Shown here: in pieces, positions 17,290 through 26,083 of the stretch
Layout: each line of letters starts with the position of its first letter
How positions within the stretch are numbered: position 1 is the stretch's first letter
From: Thalassobellus sediminis
GTDB lineage: Bacteria > Bacteroidota > Bacteroidia > Flavobacteriales > Flavobacteriaceae
Length of the DNA stretch: 64,000 nt
Assembly: GCF_044386045.1 (NCBI RefSeq)
Contig: NZ_JBISCD010000040.1
Coordinates: forward strand, 1,860,001-1,924,000
Reading direction: 5' to 3'
Program-made: the position numbers and the translations under genes
The notes under the pieces: generated by a model
Seen by the model: the letters and a program-made list of their open reading frames with translations, nothing else
Told to the model about the DNA's origin: nothing
Databases searched by the model: none

Positions 17290-17369
17290 AATTTTAATAA
17301 GGAATCTGTTCAATGTATTCAGATTGTAAAAAAAATAAAGCTTGGTAGGGTAACAGTTTAAAAAAACAA
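17290..17369 (-). pseudogene. Remnant of a duplicated DUF1080 gene 3' end
   Basis: On the minus strand the segment can be read as LQSEY-IEQIPY-stop. The intact DUF1080 gene at 18678 ends LQSEYAETYYKSIELIPY-stop. On the plus strand, TTTAATAAGGAATC and GTATTCAGATTGTAAAA are shared with 18677-18735, with about 24 nt deleted between them and weaker similarity further on. The remnant lies just after the DUF3089 gene, which is therefore flanked on both sides by DUF1080 3' sequence. Confidence 0.6.
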
Positions 17370-17391
17370 GTAATTGTTTTTTTATTGACTT

Positions 17392-18597
17392 TTATTTTAT
17401 GCAAGTATTTATTTTTTTATCTATTTGTTCCATTAAGGCCCATAAATAAATATGATAATCTTTAACATGATAACCCCAGTTTGGATAATTTGGATTGTTT
17501 TTTTCATTTTCCAAATCGTTAGGTCTTTGGTCATTTACTTGCGCATTATGTTCTATACTTAATACTACTTTTTGTAAACCCTCTCTTCTCTGTCTTACAT
17601 TATACAAACCATCAAAAGCAATAAAATTAGTGCCATTTCCAAGATTATAATTTGCGTTTGGCATAATGTAATTTTTTAAGGGCGAAAAACTGTCTCCATA
17701 ATAACTAAAATCTTGAACAAACCAATCTTGACTTTTATCAAACATTCTATAAACAAGTCCGCTATTTATTAGGAAAGGATTAAATTCAGGTAAGCCATAG
17801 TTTATATCAATTATTGATTGTTGCTCATCAAAGGTAGCCCAATTATTTATACAGCCACATTCGTCTGTCGAAGTGCACAACGGAATGTTTTCCCACCAAC
17901 CTCCTTTATATGTTTCTTGGTTTGCATAAACATACGCCATACCACCTAAAGCAGCATTCACCAGTTTTTCTCGTAAATCTAAATTGTTATCAAATAAATC
18001 TCTTAATAACATTGCTAATAAATAGGATCCTTGCGAATGTCCTGCTAATATAATTTTATTTCCTTCATTATAGTTGTTAAGATAATTAAGGAATGCTGCT
18101 TTTACATCGCTATATGATGTTGCTATAATATTAGCTTGAAGCTCTTTGTTTATATCATCTTTATATGTTTTACCAGTAGACTGTCTGTATCTTGGAGCAA
18201 ACATTCTTCCATATTTAGAAAGCAAACCTCCCTGAGCTATTATGGTGCCATTTATTAAAAGCGAGGATTGGTCTTCTATGTCAATGTTTTCAGGTGTTGA
18301 ATTTTGTGTTAAAACTGTTGGGTGAACAAAAAACACATCAATTCCTGTATTGGTAGTAGAATTATTAGGAATTTGTATTGTTTGTTCTATTTGTAAATTT
18401 TCATCTATAACAGCAATATCTAAATTATAATTTGATAAAATTGTTGTTTTATTTGGATGAAATGCCCAATTATTTAGAGAGTTATAATCAATCGAAGATG
18501 ATGAGAAGTCTATTGTTTCTTGTTCTGTTTCTATTTTGTCTGTTTTAGAACAAGATAATATTGAAATTATTAATGTAATTAAAAGAAAAGGTTTCAT
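17392..18597 (-). CDS. DUF3089 family lipoprotein (alpha/beta-hydrolase type)
   Basis: The 401-residue protein has a lipoprotein signal (ISILSCSK, Cys16). Family signatures include DVFFVHPTVL near residue 109 and the nucleophile elbow LAGHSQGSYLLAMLL. This is the serine-hydrolase type of DUF3089, so an esterase acting on a secreted substrate is plausible. It lies 80 nt downstream of the DUF1080 gene on the same strand as the GH26 gene. Confidence 0.85.
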   Translation of the reverse strand: MKPFLLITLIISILSCSKTDKIETEQETIDFSSSSIDYNSLNNWAFHPNKTTILSNYNLDIAVIDENLQIEQTIQIPNNSTTNTGIDVFFVHPTVLTQNSTPENIDIEDQSSLLINGTIIAQGGLLSKYGRMFAPRYRQSTGKTYKDDINKELQANIIATSYSDVKAAFLNYLNNYNEGNKIILAGHSQGSYLLAMLLRDLFDNNLDLREKLVNAALGGMAYVYANQETYKGGWWENIPLCTSTDECGCINNWATFDEQQSIIDINYGLPEFNPFLINSGLVYRMFDKSQDWFVQDFSYYGDSFSPLKNYIMPNANYNLGNGTNFIAFDGLYNVRQRREGLQKVVLSIEHNAQVNDQRPNDLENEKNNPNYPNWGYHVKDYHIYLWALMEQIDKKINTCIK

Positions 18598-18677
18598 TTA
18601 TGAAATTTTAAACATAAGACTTATTATCATAAAAATGGTTTAATTGGATTACTGAAAATCAAATTAATACTTGTTTT

Positions 18678-20012
18678 TTAATAAGGAATCAGTTCAATTG
18701 ATTTGTAATAAGTTTCAGCGTATTCAGATTGTAAAAGAATTTTTCCTTCTGATACTGATAGACTCGTAACCCAATTTACAAGATGTCCGTTTACATAATG
18801 TTCTGATTCGTTACCGTTACAAATAACTTCAATAGTATTCCACTCTCCTTTAGGGTTTTCAAAATTTTCAGTTCTAATAATGTGTTTCATATTCCAGCCT
18901 ATTTCAGATTTGTTTGGAGAGTCTGCCGTTGTACCATCAATACACCAATAATCACCACAATCGCCTTCTTGTATCTGGCACTCAATAGATTTTGGCCATA
19001 TTTTATCTTTTTCGCCTTCAGTAAAATGATAAAGAATACCATTATCACGTTTCATGTTTTCGCGTGGTGGATACCTTTTGTCTCCCCATTTAAAAACAGC
19101 TTTTAGATAATAATTCGAATACGATTTTTCTGTGCCAATATATCCAAGTTGTTTGCCTTCTATTCGAAGTAAATTATTTTCGACAGTAAAATTATGTTTT
19201 GGGTTTTTGTTTACTCCAATAGAATCTAAATACGTATACCAACCTTCTGTATTTTCCTGATTAAAAAGTTTTATAACATTCGTTTCCCGAATCCAAATAT
19301 TTCTAAAAGATACAGGACATCCATGGTCTTGTAATAAAAGCGGTAATTGAAAGTTGTGTTTTTTATAGAAAGGCTGTCCTGTATATACTGCGTCTCCTTT
19401 TATTTCAACATGATTTTGTATAATAATACCATTATGTAAAACCGTAATGTAAGCAGGAGTTTTTAACGTACTGTCTACATTAAATCTAGGCGCTGTATAT
19501 ATAATATCGTAAGTTTGCCATGTTCCAGGTTTTTTTGAAGCATTAACCATGGGGATATGTTGTTTGTAAATAGCTCCTGCTTGCCCGTTAGAATAAGTCG
19601 TATTATCGTAACTATCTAATATTTGAACTTCGTATCTCTCTTGAAAATAGACGCCACTGTTTCCTCTGTTTTGTCCTTCGCCTTTAATTTTGGTAGGAGT
19701 TCGCCATTCCAAATGCAATTGGCAATCGGCAAATTTTCTTTTGGTTTTAATAGAGCCGCTTCCTGGTAATATGGTTAGTATACCGTTTTCAATATTCCAT
19801 CTTGGTTTGTCTCCTGTATCACTTTTCCATTCATCAAGATTTGAACCATCAAAAAGAATAATGGCATCTGATGGCGCTTTTTGATTGTCTCCTGGTGTAA
19901 CAGTTTTAGGTACCGGTGACCAAGCTTCTGTAAGTTTTGGATCGAGTTGTGAATAAACACTATTATATGTAAATAAAAACAGCGTGATAACAGGTAAAAA
20001 AAGATGCTTCAT
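18678..20012 (-). CDS. Secreted protein with two DUF1080 (3-keto-glycoside hydrolase-like) domains
   Basis: The 444-residue protein has a signal peptide (to about residue 21) and two jelly-roll domains. The first spans about 45-245 and includes ILFDGSNLDEWKS, HLEWRTPTK and NSGVYFQERYEVQILDSY. The second spans about 248-444 and includes IKLFNQENTEGWYTYLD, GILYHF and ECQIQEGDCGDYW. DUF1080 proteins are linked to 3-keto-disaccharide and other glycoside hydrolysis. The gene lies 54 nt after GH26 on the same strand, so a role in processing the same glycan is inferred. Confidence 0.85.
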   Translation of the reverse strand: MKHLFLPVITLFLFTYNSVYSQLDPKLTEAWSPVPKTVTPGDNQKAPSDAIILFDGSNLDEWKSDTGDKPRWNIENGILTILPGSGSIKTKRKFADCQLHLEWRTPTKIKGEGQNRGNSGVYFQERYEVQILDSYDNTTYSNGQAGAIYKQHIPMVNASKKPGTWQTYDIIYTAPRFNVDSTLKTPAYITVLHNGIIIQNHVEIKGDAVYTGQPFYKKHNFQLPLLLQDHGCPVSFRNIWIRETNVIKLFNQENTEGWYTYLDSIGVNKNPKHNFTVENNLLRIEGKQLGYIGTEKSYSNYYLKAVFKWGDKRYPPRENMKRDNGILYHFTEGEKDKIWPKSIECQIQEGDCGDYWCIDGTTADSPNKSEIGWNMKHIIRTENFENPKGEWNTIEVICNGNESEHYVNGHLVNWVTSLSVSEGKILLQSEYAETYYKSIELIPY

Positions 20013-20066
20013 TTTAAAATAATTTTTGATGATTTTACTAAAAAAAATAGGATAAGAGTCTTATTG

Positions 20067-21779
20067 TTAATTCAGGTCTTCTGGCTTGTTTATGGTTACC
20101 TTAAAATCATCAAAATAAATATAAGAATCATTTTTTGGTGCCCAATCCGGTGTGTTACCTCCATGAAAAGTTGAAAAGTAGAATGAATTAATTTGTCCTA
20201 AAGGCGCTAAGCGATACCGTACTTTGTTATTCGTTATTACTTTGTTTCCGTCTACCCAAACTTCCATAATACCGTTTGTTTTATCGTCACTATTTAATTT
20301 TATATGTTGTGTGATTCTATACCACTTTTCGGTATTAAAAACAGTATTCATTTTAATACCATCTCCCCATTTGCCTTTCATATCCTTATAATAGAAGTAA
20401 ACAATGGCTTCGCCTTGTTTTTTCCACATGTAACGCGCACTCCAGCCTTCACCTTTAGTTGGATGAACGCCGCCTGTAAATGTAGAGCCTCCACTTGTTA
20501 AGCCTGGTAATTTACCTCCTAATTTAAAATCGAATCCGTCCTTGAATTTTAAAAAATAGTCTAGATAATATTCGTCTGCATTAGGTAATGGTTTGTCAAA
20601 TTGTATACCGCCTTGTTCTGGGCCTATGGAACCTTTTGGGTAAAATACTTTTAATACTTTACCATGTACATCATCCTCTTCAATAGAAGCTCTGTTTTTA
20701 ATAGAACTCCAATTAGCATTTCCTATGTCGTTTGTTAAGTTGTCTTCATTATATGTTCCAATATTATTTTTTTCAAAATCTAATTTAAAAATAGTAGCGT
20801 TGTTTTTTTTGCTAATCGTATTTGGATAATTGTAAATGGATTTAACACGTTCTTCAGTATTTGCAGTTAACAACCAACCAGACCAAACCATAAACCAAGA
20901 CCATTTGGGTTGTGCTTTTAGTATGTTTGGTTTAGGAAGTTGGCCCACTTCACCAAGAGCAATAGGCTTTCCTTCTGCTAATTCTAGAAGTTGGTTATAA
21001 TCTTTCTGTTCATAATCAAAATGGTACACATCAGTAGCTAATATATCAACATATGAATGTCCAGGGTAAAAGTCTTTATAGTCAAATGCGTTGTCTTCAG
21101 GGATATCTCTTGGAGCATTAGCATTCCATACCCAAATGAGATTGTTTATTTGATGATAATTGGTTAATCGATCATATAATAATTGCCATAATTTAGAAAA
21201 CCCTTCATCACCTTTTTTATTGCCCCACCAAAACCAAACACCATTCATTTCATGATAGGGTCTCCAGAGTACTGGGATATTTTCCTGTTGAATTTTTTTA
21301 AGGTGAATAGCTAATTGGTCAACTTGATTTAGCCAGCGGTTATGTATGTCAGTTCCTTGAGTTATTAAATCTTTCCAATCGGCATCAGATATTTTGCTTT
21401 GCACACTTTCTTTCCACCCAAAAGGTGCATTGTCTGATGGTTTTCCAACATGCCACATTAAAGTAATAATGGCGCCTTCTTTATGTTTTTTAATAACGTC
21501 GTTAACGATTTTAAATCCAGGATCTGTATTTCCGCCACTCCAATAAAAATCAGTACCCCAAATGGCAGGATATTTCCCAGTTAATTCAAATGCTTTATCG
21601 TAAAATCGATCTGTTTCATGACTATAACAATGTTGCCCCGATAAGATGTTATCTTTTAATTCGTGGATATAACTTAATAGGTTTTTTGCTTCTTTGGTAG
21701 CGTTTTTATTAACGAGTTCTGTTTGAGTATAACCAATTTGTGATATAATGGTTATTAAAAAAAAGAGTAAATATTTCAT
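20067..21779 (-). CDS. GH26 beta-mannanase-type hydrolase with C-terminal polysaccharide-lyase-14-like domain
   Basis: The 570-residue protein has a signal peptide (to about residue 19). A GH26 domain covers about 30-320: GQHCYSHE, acid/base E177 in LWRPYHEMNG, and nucleophile E277 in ALGEVGQLP. A second beta-sandwich domain covers about 330-565: GKLPGLTSGGSTFTGG, EGWSARYMW and NGIMEVWVDG, resembling PL14-type lyase or carbohydrate-binding folds. GH26 members cleave beta-1,4-mannan or beta-1,3-xylan. It is probably secreted or periplasmic and heads the GH26-DUF1080-DUF3089 group. The C-terminal family is less certain than GH26. Confidence 0.87.
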   Translation of the reverse strand: MKYLLFFLITIISQIGYTQTELVNKNATKEAKNLLSYIHELKDNILSGQHCYSHETDRFYDKAFELTGKYPAIWGTDFYWSGGNTDPGFKIVNDVIKKHKEGAIITLMWHVGKPSDNAPFGWKESVQSKISDADWKDLITQGTDIHNRWLNQVDQLAIHLKKIQQENIPVLWRPYHEMNGVWFWWGNKKGDEGFSKLWQLLYDRLTNYHQINNLIWVWNANAPRDIPEDNAFDYKDFYPGHSYVDILATDVYHFDYEQKDYNQLLELAEGKPIALGEVGQLPKPNILKAQPKWSWFMVWSGWLLTANTEERVKSIYNYPNTISKKNNATIFKLDFEKNNIGTYNEDNLTNDIGNANWSSIKNRASIEEDDVHGKVLKVFYPKGSIGPEQGGIQFDKPLPNADEYYLDYFLKFKDGFDFKLGGKLPGLTSGGSTFTGGVHPTKGEGWSARYMWKKQGEAIVYFYYKDMKGKWGDGIKMNTVFNTEKWYRITQHIKLNSDDKTNGIMEVWVDGNKVITNNKVRYRLAPLGQINSFYFSTFHGGNTPDWAPKNDSYIYFDDFKVTINKPEDLN

Positions 21780-21800
21780 AATATTAGTTAACGCAGGTAT

Positions 21801-21832
21801 GATATGTGGTATAGATAAACTATTTACATATC
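21801..21832. promoter_or_regulatory. Palindrome upstream of the GH26 gene, possible operator
   Basis: GATATGT (21801-21807) and ACATATC (21826-21832) are inverted copies, with an inner TATAG/CTAT pair, centred about 37 nt before the GH26 start codon. No T-run follows, so binding by a regulator is a better guess than termination. Confidence 0.4.
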
Positions 21833-21852
21833 AATTGTTTATGTTAGTTGCT

Positions 21853-21886
21853 GAACGAAGTTATACCTTTTTTGTAACAAATTCAA
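21853..21886. repeat. Partial copy of dispersed repeat seen at 17211-17246
   Basis: GAACGAAGTTAT followed by a T-run, then AACAAATTCAA, resembles AAACGAAGTTAT, T-run, GACAAAGTCAA at 17213-17243. It lies between two minus-strand genes. Confidence 0.4.
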
Positions 21887-21900
21887 AATACTGTTAAGCC

Positions 21901-22296
21901 TTAACTATTCTCTATATCACTTATATGATGCTCTAGCGCTTTTACAGAAATTTGGATTTCACGTATTAATAAAGCTAACGAAATAATTAATAAAATTAGT
22001 GCTAAACCAAATGCCCAAACAGCTATAGTATTCTGTTCAATATAAATTAAAAACATAGTTAGTACACAAAGCAATAAACTAGAAATCCCAAAAATTTGCA
22101 TAGACCTAGTTAAGTAAAGACGTTGTTTTATGTTTTGTATTTGGGCAATTAATACTTTCTCTTTGTTTTTTTTGTATTTACTGTGTAAATCTCTAATAAC
22201 AGCCGCATAAGCTAAAAATCTATTAGTATAAGCTAGCATAATTAATGAGATGGCTGAAAATAAAAGAGCAGGTGTGGTAAGGGTAAGTTGTTCCAT
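21901..22296 (-). CDS. DUF2721 family membrane protein
   Basis: The 131-residue protein starts with LTTPALLFSAISLIMLAYTN, followed by RFLAYAAVIRDLH, the usual DUF2721 pattern, and has three hydrophobic segments (about residues 7-25, 55-78, 85-108). The function of the family is unknown. It is divergently placed from the DUF2851 gene. Confidence 0.8.
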   Translation of the reverse strand: MEQLTLTTPALLFSAISLIMLAYTNRFLAYAAVIRDLHSKYKKNKEKVLIAQIQNIKQRLYLTRSMQIFGISSLLLCVLTMFLIYIEQNTIAVWAFGLALILLIISLALLIREIQISVKALEHHISDIENS

Positions 22297-22388
22297 TAAA
22301 TTTGAATTTTACACAAAACCACTAAGTTAGATAATTATTGAAGAATAGCAATTTGGAATTTGATGATTTTATGCCTTATATTTAAACC

Positions 22389-23666
22389 ATGCAAGAAGAA
22401 TTCTTACATTATATATGGAAGCATAAAAAGTTTCAAACTACCAATTTAAAAACGGAAGCAGGGGAACCTATTTTGTTAACTTCGGTAGGGCAGCATAATT
22501 TTAATGCAGGACCCGATTTTTTTAATGCTCAATTAAAAATAGGAAATCAACTTTGGGCAGGAAATGTTGAAATTCATGTGAAATCATCCGATTGGTTTTT
22601 GCATAGTCATGAGCAAGACTCAGCTTATGATAATGTGATTTTGCATGTAGTTTGGGAGCATGATACCGAGGTTTTTAGAAAAGATAATACAGTAATATCA
22701 ACTTTAGAATTAAAGCATTTAGTAGATTTGAATCTTCTAAATAATTATGAAAATCTATTTAGTAAGCATGATAAATGGATTAATTGTGAAAATGATTTTG
22801 CTACCATAGATAGTTTTGTTTTAAATAATTGGATGGAACGTTTGTATTTTGAGCGTTTAGAACGAAAAGCAAAAACAATAGATATCCTTTTAAAAGATTC
22901 TAAAAACGATTGGGAAGCAGTATTGTTTAAAATGCTGACTAAAAATTTCGGACTTAAAGTAAACGGAGAATCGTTTTTTAGTTTGTCGCAATCTATAGAT
23001 TTTTCAATCATTAGAAAAATACAATCTAAACAAGAAAGTTTGGAGGCTTTAATGTTTGGACAAGCTGGATTGTTGGAAAAAGATATTCAAAATGGATATT
23101 ATCAAAATTTAGTTAAGGAGTATGAATTTTTGAAACAGAAATTCACTTTAGATAACGCTCAAGTATTGCCTTTACATTTCTTTAGATTGCGACCATCAAA
23201 TTTTCCAACTATTAGATTGTCTCAATTAGCAGGTTTGTATAATAAACATCAAAACCTATTTTCTAAAATTATTGAGACAAATAAAATAGATGATTTTTAT
23301 GAGTTGTTTAAAGTTACAACTTTAGCGTTTTGGGAAACACATTATACCTTTCAAAAAGAATCAAAAGCATCAAAAAAGATACTTTCAAAATCATTTATAG
23401 ATTTATTATTAATTAACACCATACTTCCTATAAAGTTTTGTTATGCTAAGCAGAAAGGAGAAGAGGTTGATGTAGATATTATAAAAATAGCAACCGCTAT
23501 AGCTTCAGAAAAGAATAGTATTATTGATGCTTATAATAACTTAAAAAAAATATCAAAATCATCTTTAGAATCACAAGCACTTATTCAACTTAAAAACGAA
23601 TATTGTAATAAAAACAAATGTTTAAAATGTGCTGTTGGTAACGCTTTAATTTCTAGAAATGTTTAA
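22389..23666 (+). CDS. DUF2851 family protein
   Basis: The 425-residue cytoplasmic protein begins MQEEFLHYIWKHKKF and has the conserved GQHNFNAGPDFFNAQLKIG and WAGNVEIHVKSSDW. A Cys-rich tail near residues 408-417 (CNKNKCLKC) may bind a metal. DUF2851 is widespread in Bacteroidota; no function is established. The gene is monocistronic. Confidence 0.87.
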   Translation: MQEEFLHYIWKHKKFQTTNLKTEAGEPILLTSVGQHNFNAGPDFFNAQLKIGNQLWAGNVEIHVKSSDWFLHSHEQDSAYDNVILHVVWEHDTEVFRKDNTVISTLELKHLVDLNLLNNYENLFSKHDKWINCENDFATIDSFVLNNWMERLYFERLERKAKTIDILLKDSKNDWEAVLFKMLTKNFGLKVNGESFFSLSQSIDFSIIRKIQSKQESLEALMFGQAGLLEKDIQNGYYQNLVKEYEFLKQKFTLDNAQVLPLHFFRLRPSNFPTIRLSQLAGLYNKHQNLFSKIIETNKIDDFYELFKVTTLAFWETHYTFQKESKASKKILSKSFIDLLLINTILPIKFCYAKQKGEEVDVDIIKIATAIASEKNSIIDAYNNLKKISKSSLESQALIQLKNEYCNKNKCLKCAVGNALISRNV

Positions 23667-23901
23667 AACTATTAACTATTTTCTATTAGTCTAAAAATTA
23701 TATATAATTATTAATTTACCTAATTCTAACAGGTAAGTACAGGATAGTTAAGCTTACTAATATTAATAATTTTGAAACGCTATGATTTATTAATTTTTGT
23801 TAAAAAACAAACCTTTGTTTGAAAGAAATTAATAATAAAAATGAAGAATAGACCTTCGGAATTAAATAAAAAAGAAAAATTATTAACTAAATTACAATTT
23901 C

Positions 23902-25566
23902 ATGACTAAATTATATAGAGCACTATTAAGCACAACTATGCTTTTTTGTGTTTTTTTTGCAGAGGGACAATCAATAGGTGAAGTGACTAAAATAGATGAT
24001 ACTTGGACATCAAAAATTAATGGTGTCACTAAGTATACTGGAACAAATATGCTTGATGCGGTGAATGCTTGCTGTTTAAATATGGGAGCAGGTACAATTA
24101 ATGTTAGAAGTTCTGGGGATTCAGGACCTGGAAATAGTTCAATTAAAGCATGTTTAATACAAAGTAACCAAACACTTGATTTTCATGGTAATACTATGAA
24201 CTGTACAGATCCTCTTTTAGTTGTTCCTGTTAAAGCCCAAGGGAAATCAAATATTACTGTTAAGAATCTTGATGTAACTGGAACGCCACGTTATGTGATT
24301 TGGTATACTAAAGGTTGTAAAAATATGACTTTAACTAATATTACATGTAATACAACTAGAGGAAATGGAATTCGAGTTGCAGATGCTGGAACTAGTAATC
24401 TAGTAATTAACGGAAATATTAATTTGAAAACTATAGGACATTCTATTGAGACTTTATTAGTTCAAGGTGTTGAAATAGATACCGTTTATGTGTCAGCAGA
24501 AAAGGGGTGTGGTGTTCTTTTAAATACTTCTGAGAATTGTAATATTAATGCAATTTATGCTACAGATTGCGATTATGGCAGTAGTTATGCAGGTTTTAGA
24601 CAAGCAAATAATAATGGTACTACACATTGTAAATACCTTAATGCCAGACATTGCGGGCGTGGATTGTATACACTTACAGATAGTCATGATGTTACAGTAG
24701 ATAAAGTTGATATTGATGATTGTTCAGATTCAGGAATAAGTTGTGCTACAACTTCTGTAGGAGTTAGGGTAAACAGTGGAACAGTTACTAACTCAAATAA
24801 GAATATTGATATCTGGGATGGTGCAACAGATATTTGTTTAAAAGTTAACCCAGGAAATTATGAGAGTTATGGAGATGCATGTGAACCTACATATTTTCAA
24901 ATAGAAAATAGAAATAGTGGAAAAAGCATTTCAGTAGAAGGGGGAAGTGGTTTAGATAATGTAAATATTATTCAGGAAACAAGTAATATTAATAGCTTGT
25001 TACAGCAGTTTAAGTTTTTAACTAATTCTAGTGGTTACTCTTTTATTATAAACAGAGAAAACCAAAAGTCTTTTAGAGCTTCTAGTAATAATGTTGTTCA
25101 ATATTCTTATGATCCAACATATTGGTCTGAGATGTTTACAAGAACAGATGTCGGTGATGGTTATTATTTACTTAAAAATAGAAATACAAGTTCTTGTATG
25201 AGTGTGGAAAATAGTTCTATTTTAGATAATGCGAGTATTGTGTTTAGTGCCTGTGACGAAAATGATTTCAGTCAACATTTTAAGTTTAATTTGTCTACAT
25301 TGACTAGTGAGTCTATTCTTTTTCAAAATGAAATTTACAGCGTTTATCCAACATTTACAGATAATATTATTAATATTAATTTGTTAAATGAATATAGAAA
25401 CGATGCTCTATTAACAGTTTTCAATGCAACAGGTAAATTGATGCTAAATAAAAAACTAAATAATAAAAACAATACAATTAAATTGTCTCAATTTAATTCA
25501 GGAATATATTTTATTAGAATAGTAAATAATGAAGGAGTTTTTGTTAAAAAGATTATTAAGAAATAA
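23902..25566 (+). CDS. Secreted beta-helix / ricin-lectin protein with T9SS sorting domain
   Basis: The 554-residue protein has a signal peptide (to about residue 22). A right-handed beta-helix-like region covers about 60-315, with repeated Asn/Ile/Thr turns and an unusual number of Cys residues (for example C57, C58, C84, C101, C139, C149, C203, C213, C223). A ricin-type beta-trefoil lectin domain covers about 330-463 (YFQIENRNSGKSISVEGG, YYLLKNRNTSSCMSVE). The T9SS type A C-terminal domain covers about 475-554 (YPTFTDNIININ, LSQFNSGIYFIRI). It should be exported and attached to the cell surface or released. A glycan-binding or -cleaving role is inferred; no catalytic residues were identified. 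Confidence 0.85.
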   Translation: MTKLYRALLSTTMLFCVFFAEGQSIGEVTKIDDTWTSKINGVTKYTGTNMLDAVNACCLNMGAGTINVRSSGDSGPGNSSIKACLIQSNQTLDFHGNTMNCTDPLLVVPVKAQGKSNITVKNLDVTGTPRYVIWYTKGCKNMTLTNITCNTTRGNGIRVADAGTSNLVINGNINLKTIGHSIETLLVQGVEIDTVYVSAEKGCGVLLNTSENCNINAIYATDCDYGSSYAGFRQANNNGTTHCKYLNARHCGRGLYTLTDSHDVTVDKVDIDDCSDSGISCATTSVGVRVNSGTVTNSNKNIDIWDGATDICLKVNPGNYESYGDACEPTYFQIENRNSGKSISVEGGSGLDNVNIIQETSNINSLLQQFKFLTNSSGYSFIINRENQKSFRASSNNVVQYSYDPTYWSEMFTRTDVGDGYYLLKNRNTSSCMSVENSSILDNASIVFSACDENDFSQHFKFNLSTLTSESILFQNEIYSVYPTFTDNIININLLNEYRNDALLTVFNATGKLMLNKKLNNKNNTIKLSQFNSGIYFIRIVNNEGVFVKKIIKK

Positions 25567-25604
25567 TGTTTTATAAGTAATTAAAAAACTTTTTTTAATA
25601 TTTT

Positions 25605-25650
25605 AAACCTAGAAAGATTAATGAAACATTTAATTTTCTAGGTTTTTTTT
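25605..25650 (+). terminator. Rho-independent terminator after the T9SS protein gene
   Basis: AAACCTAGAAA (25605-25615) pairs perfectly with TTTCTAGGTTT (25635-25645) across a partly self-complementary loop and is followed by further T. Confidence 0.8.
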
Positions 25651-25852
25651 ATGCCTTTTTAAGACTTAAGCTCTGGAAGGTTGTTCTTATTTAAAATATG
25701 TTCTTCAATTGAGATAAAAGTAAATGTTTAAAAAAGTAGATTAAGAGTCATCTTAATTTAAGCAAATATTTAAAATAAGTTTTAAAAATTTATTAAACTG
25801 ATAGAAATGTTTAAACACAAAGGAATTTCAAATTTTATAGTTAAATTGCAAC

Positions 25853-26080
25853 ATGAACAGTATTTATAAACCATTATTGTTTTTTCAAAAACATGGCTAT
25901 TATGTTTGCCAACGTATAGCAGATAGATTTGGTATTAGAGCTAAGGTAGTGAGAACTACTTTTATGTATCTAACTTTTGTTACCGTAGGTTTCGGTTTTG
26001 CCTTGTATCTGTTTTTAGCTTTTTGGATGCGTATTAAAGATTTAGTTTATACAAAACGATCATCTGTTTTCGATTTATAA
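25853..26080 (+). CDS. PspC domain membrane protein
   Basis: The 75-residue protein matches the small PspC domain: VCQRIADRFGIRAKVVRTTF followed by one long hydrophobic helix (about 37-58). PspC proteins sense envelope stress in proteobacteria. Here no pspA/pspF neighbours exist; instead it lies 3 nt before a potassium channel gene, so the two are co-transcribed. Confidence 0.85.
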   Translation: MNSIYKPLLFFQKHGYYVCQRIADRFGIRAKVVRTTFMYLTFVTVGFGFALYLFLAFWMRIKDLVYTKRSSVFDL

Positions 26081-26083
26081 TTT

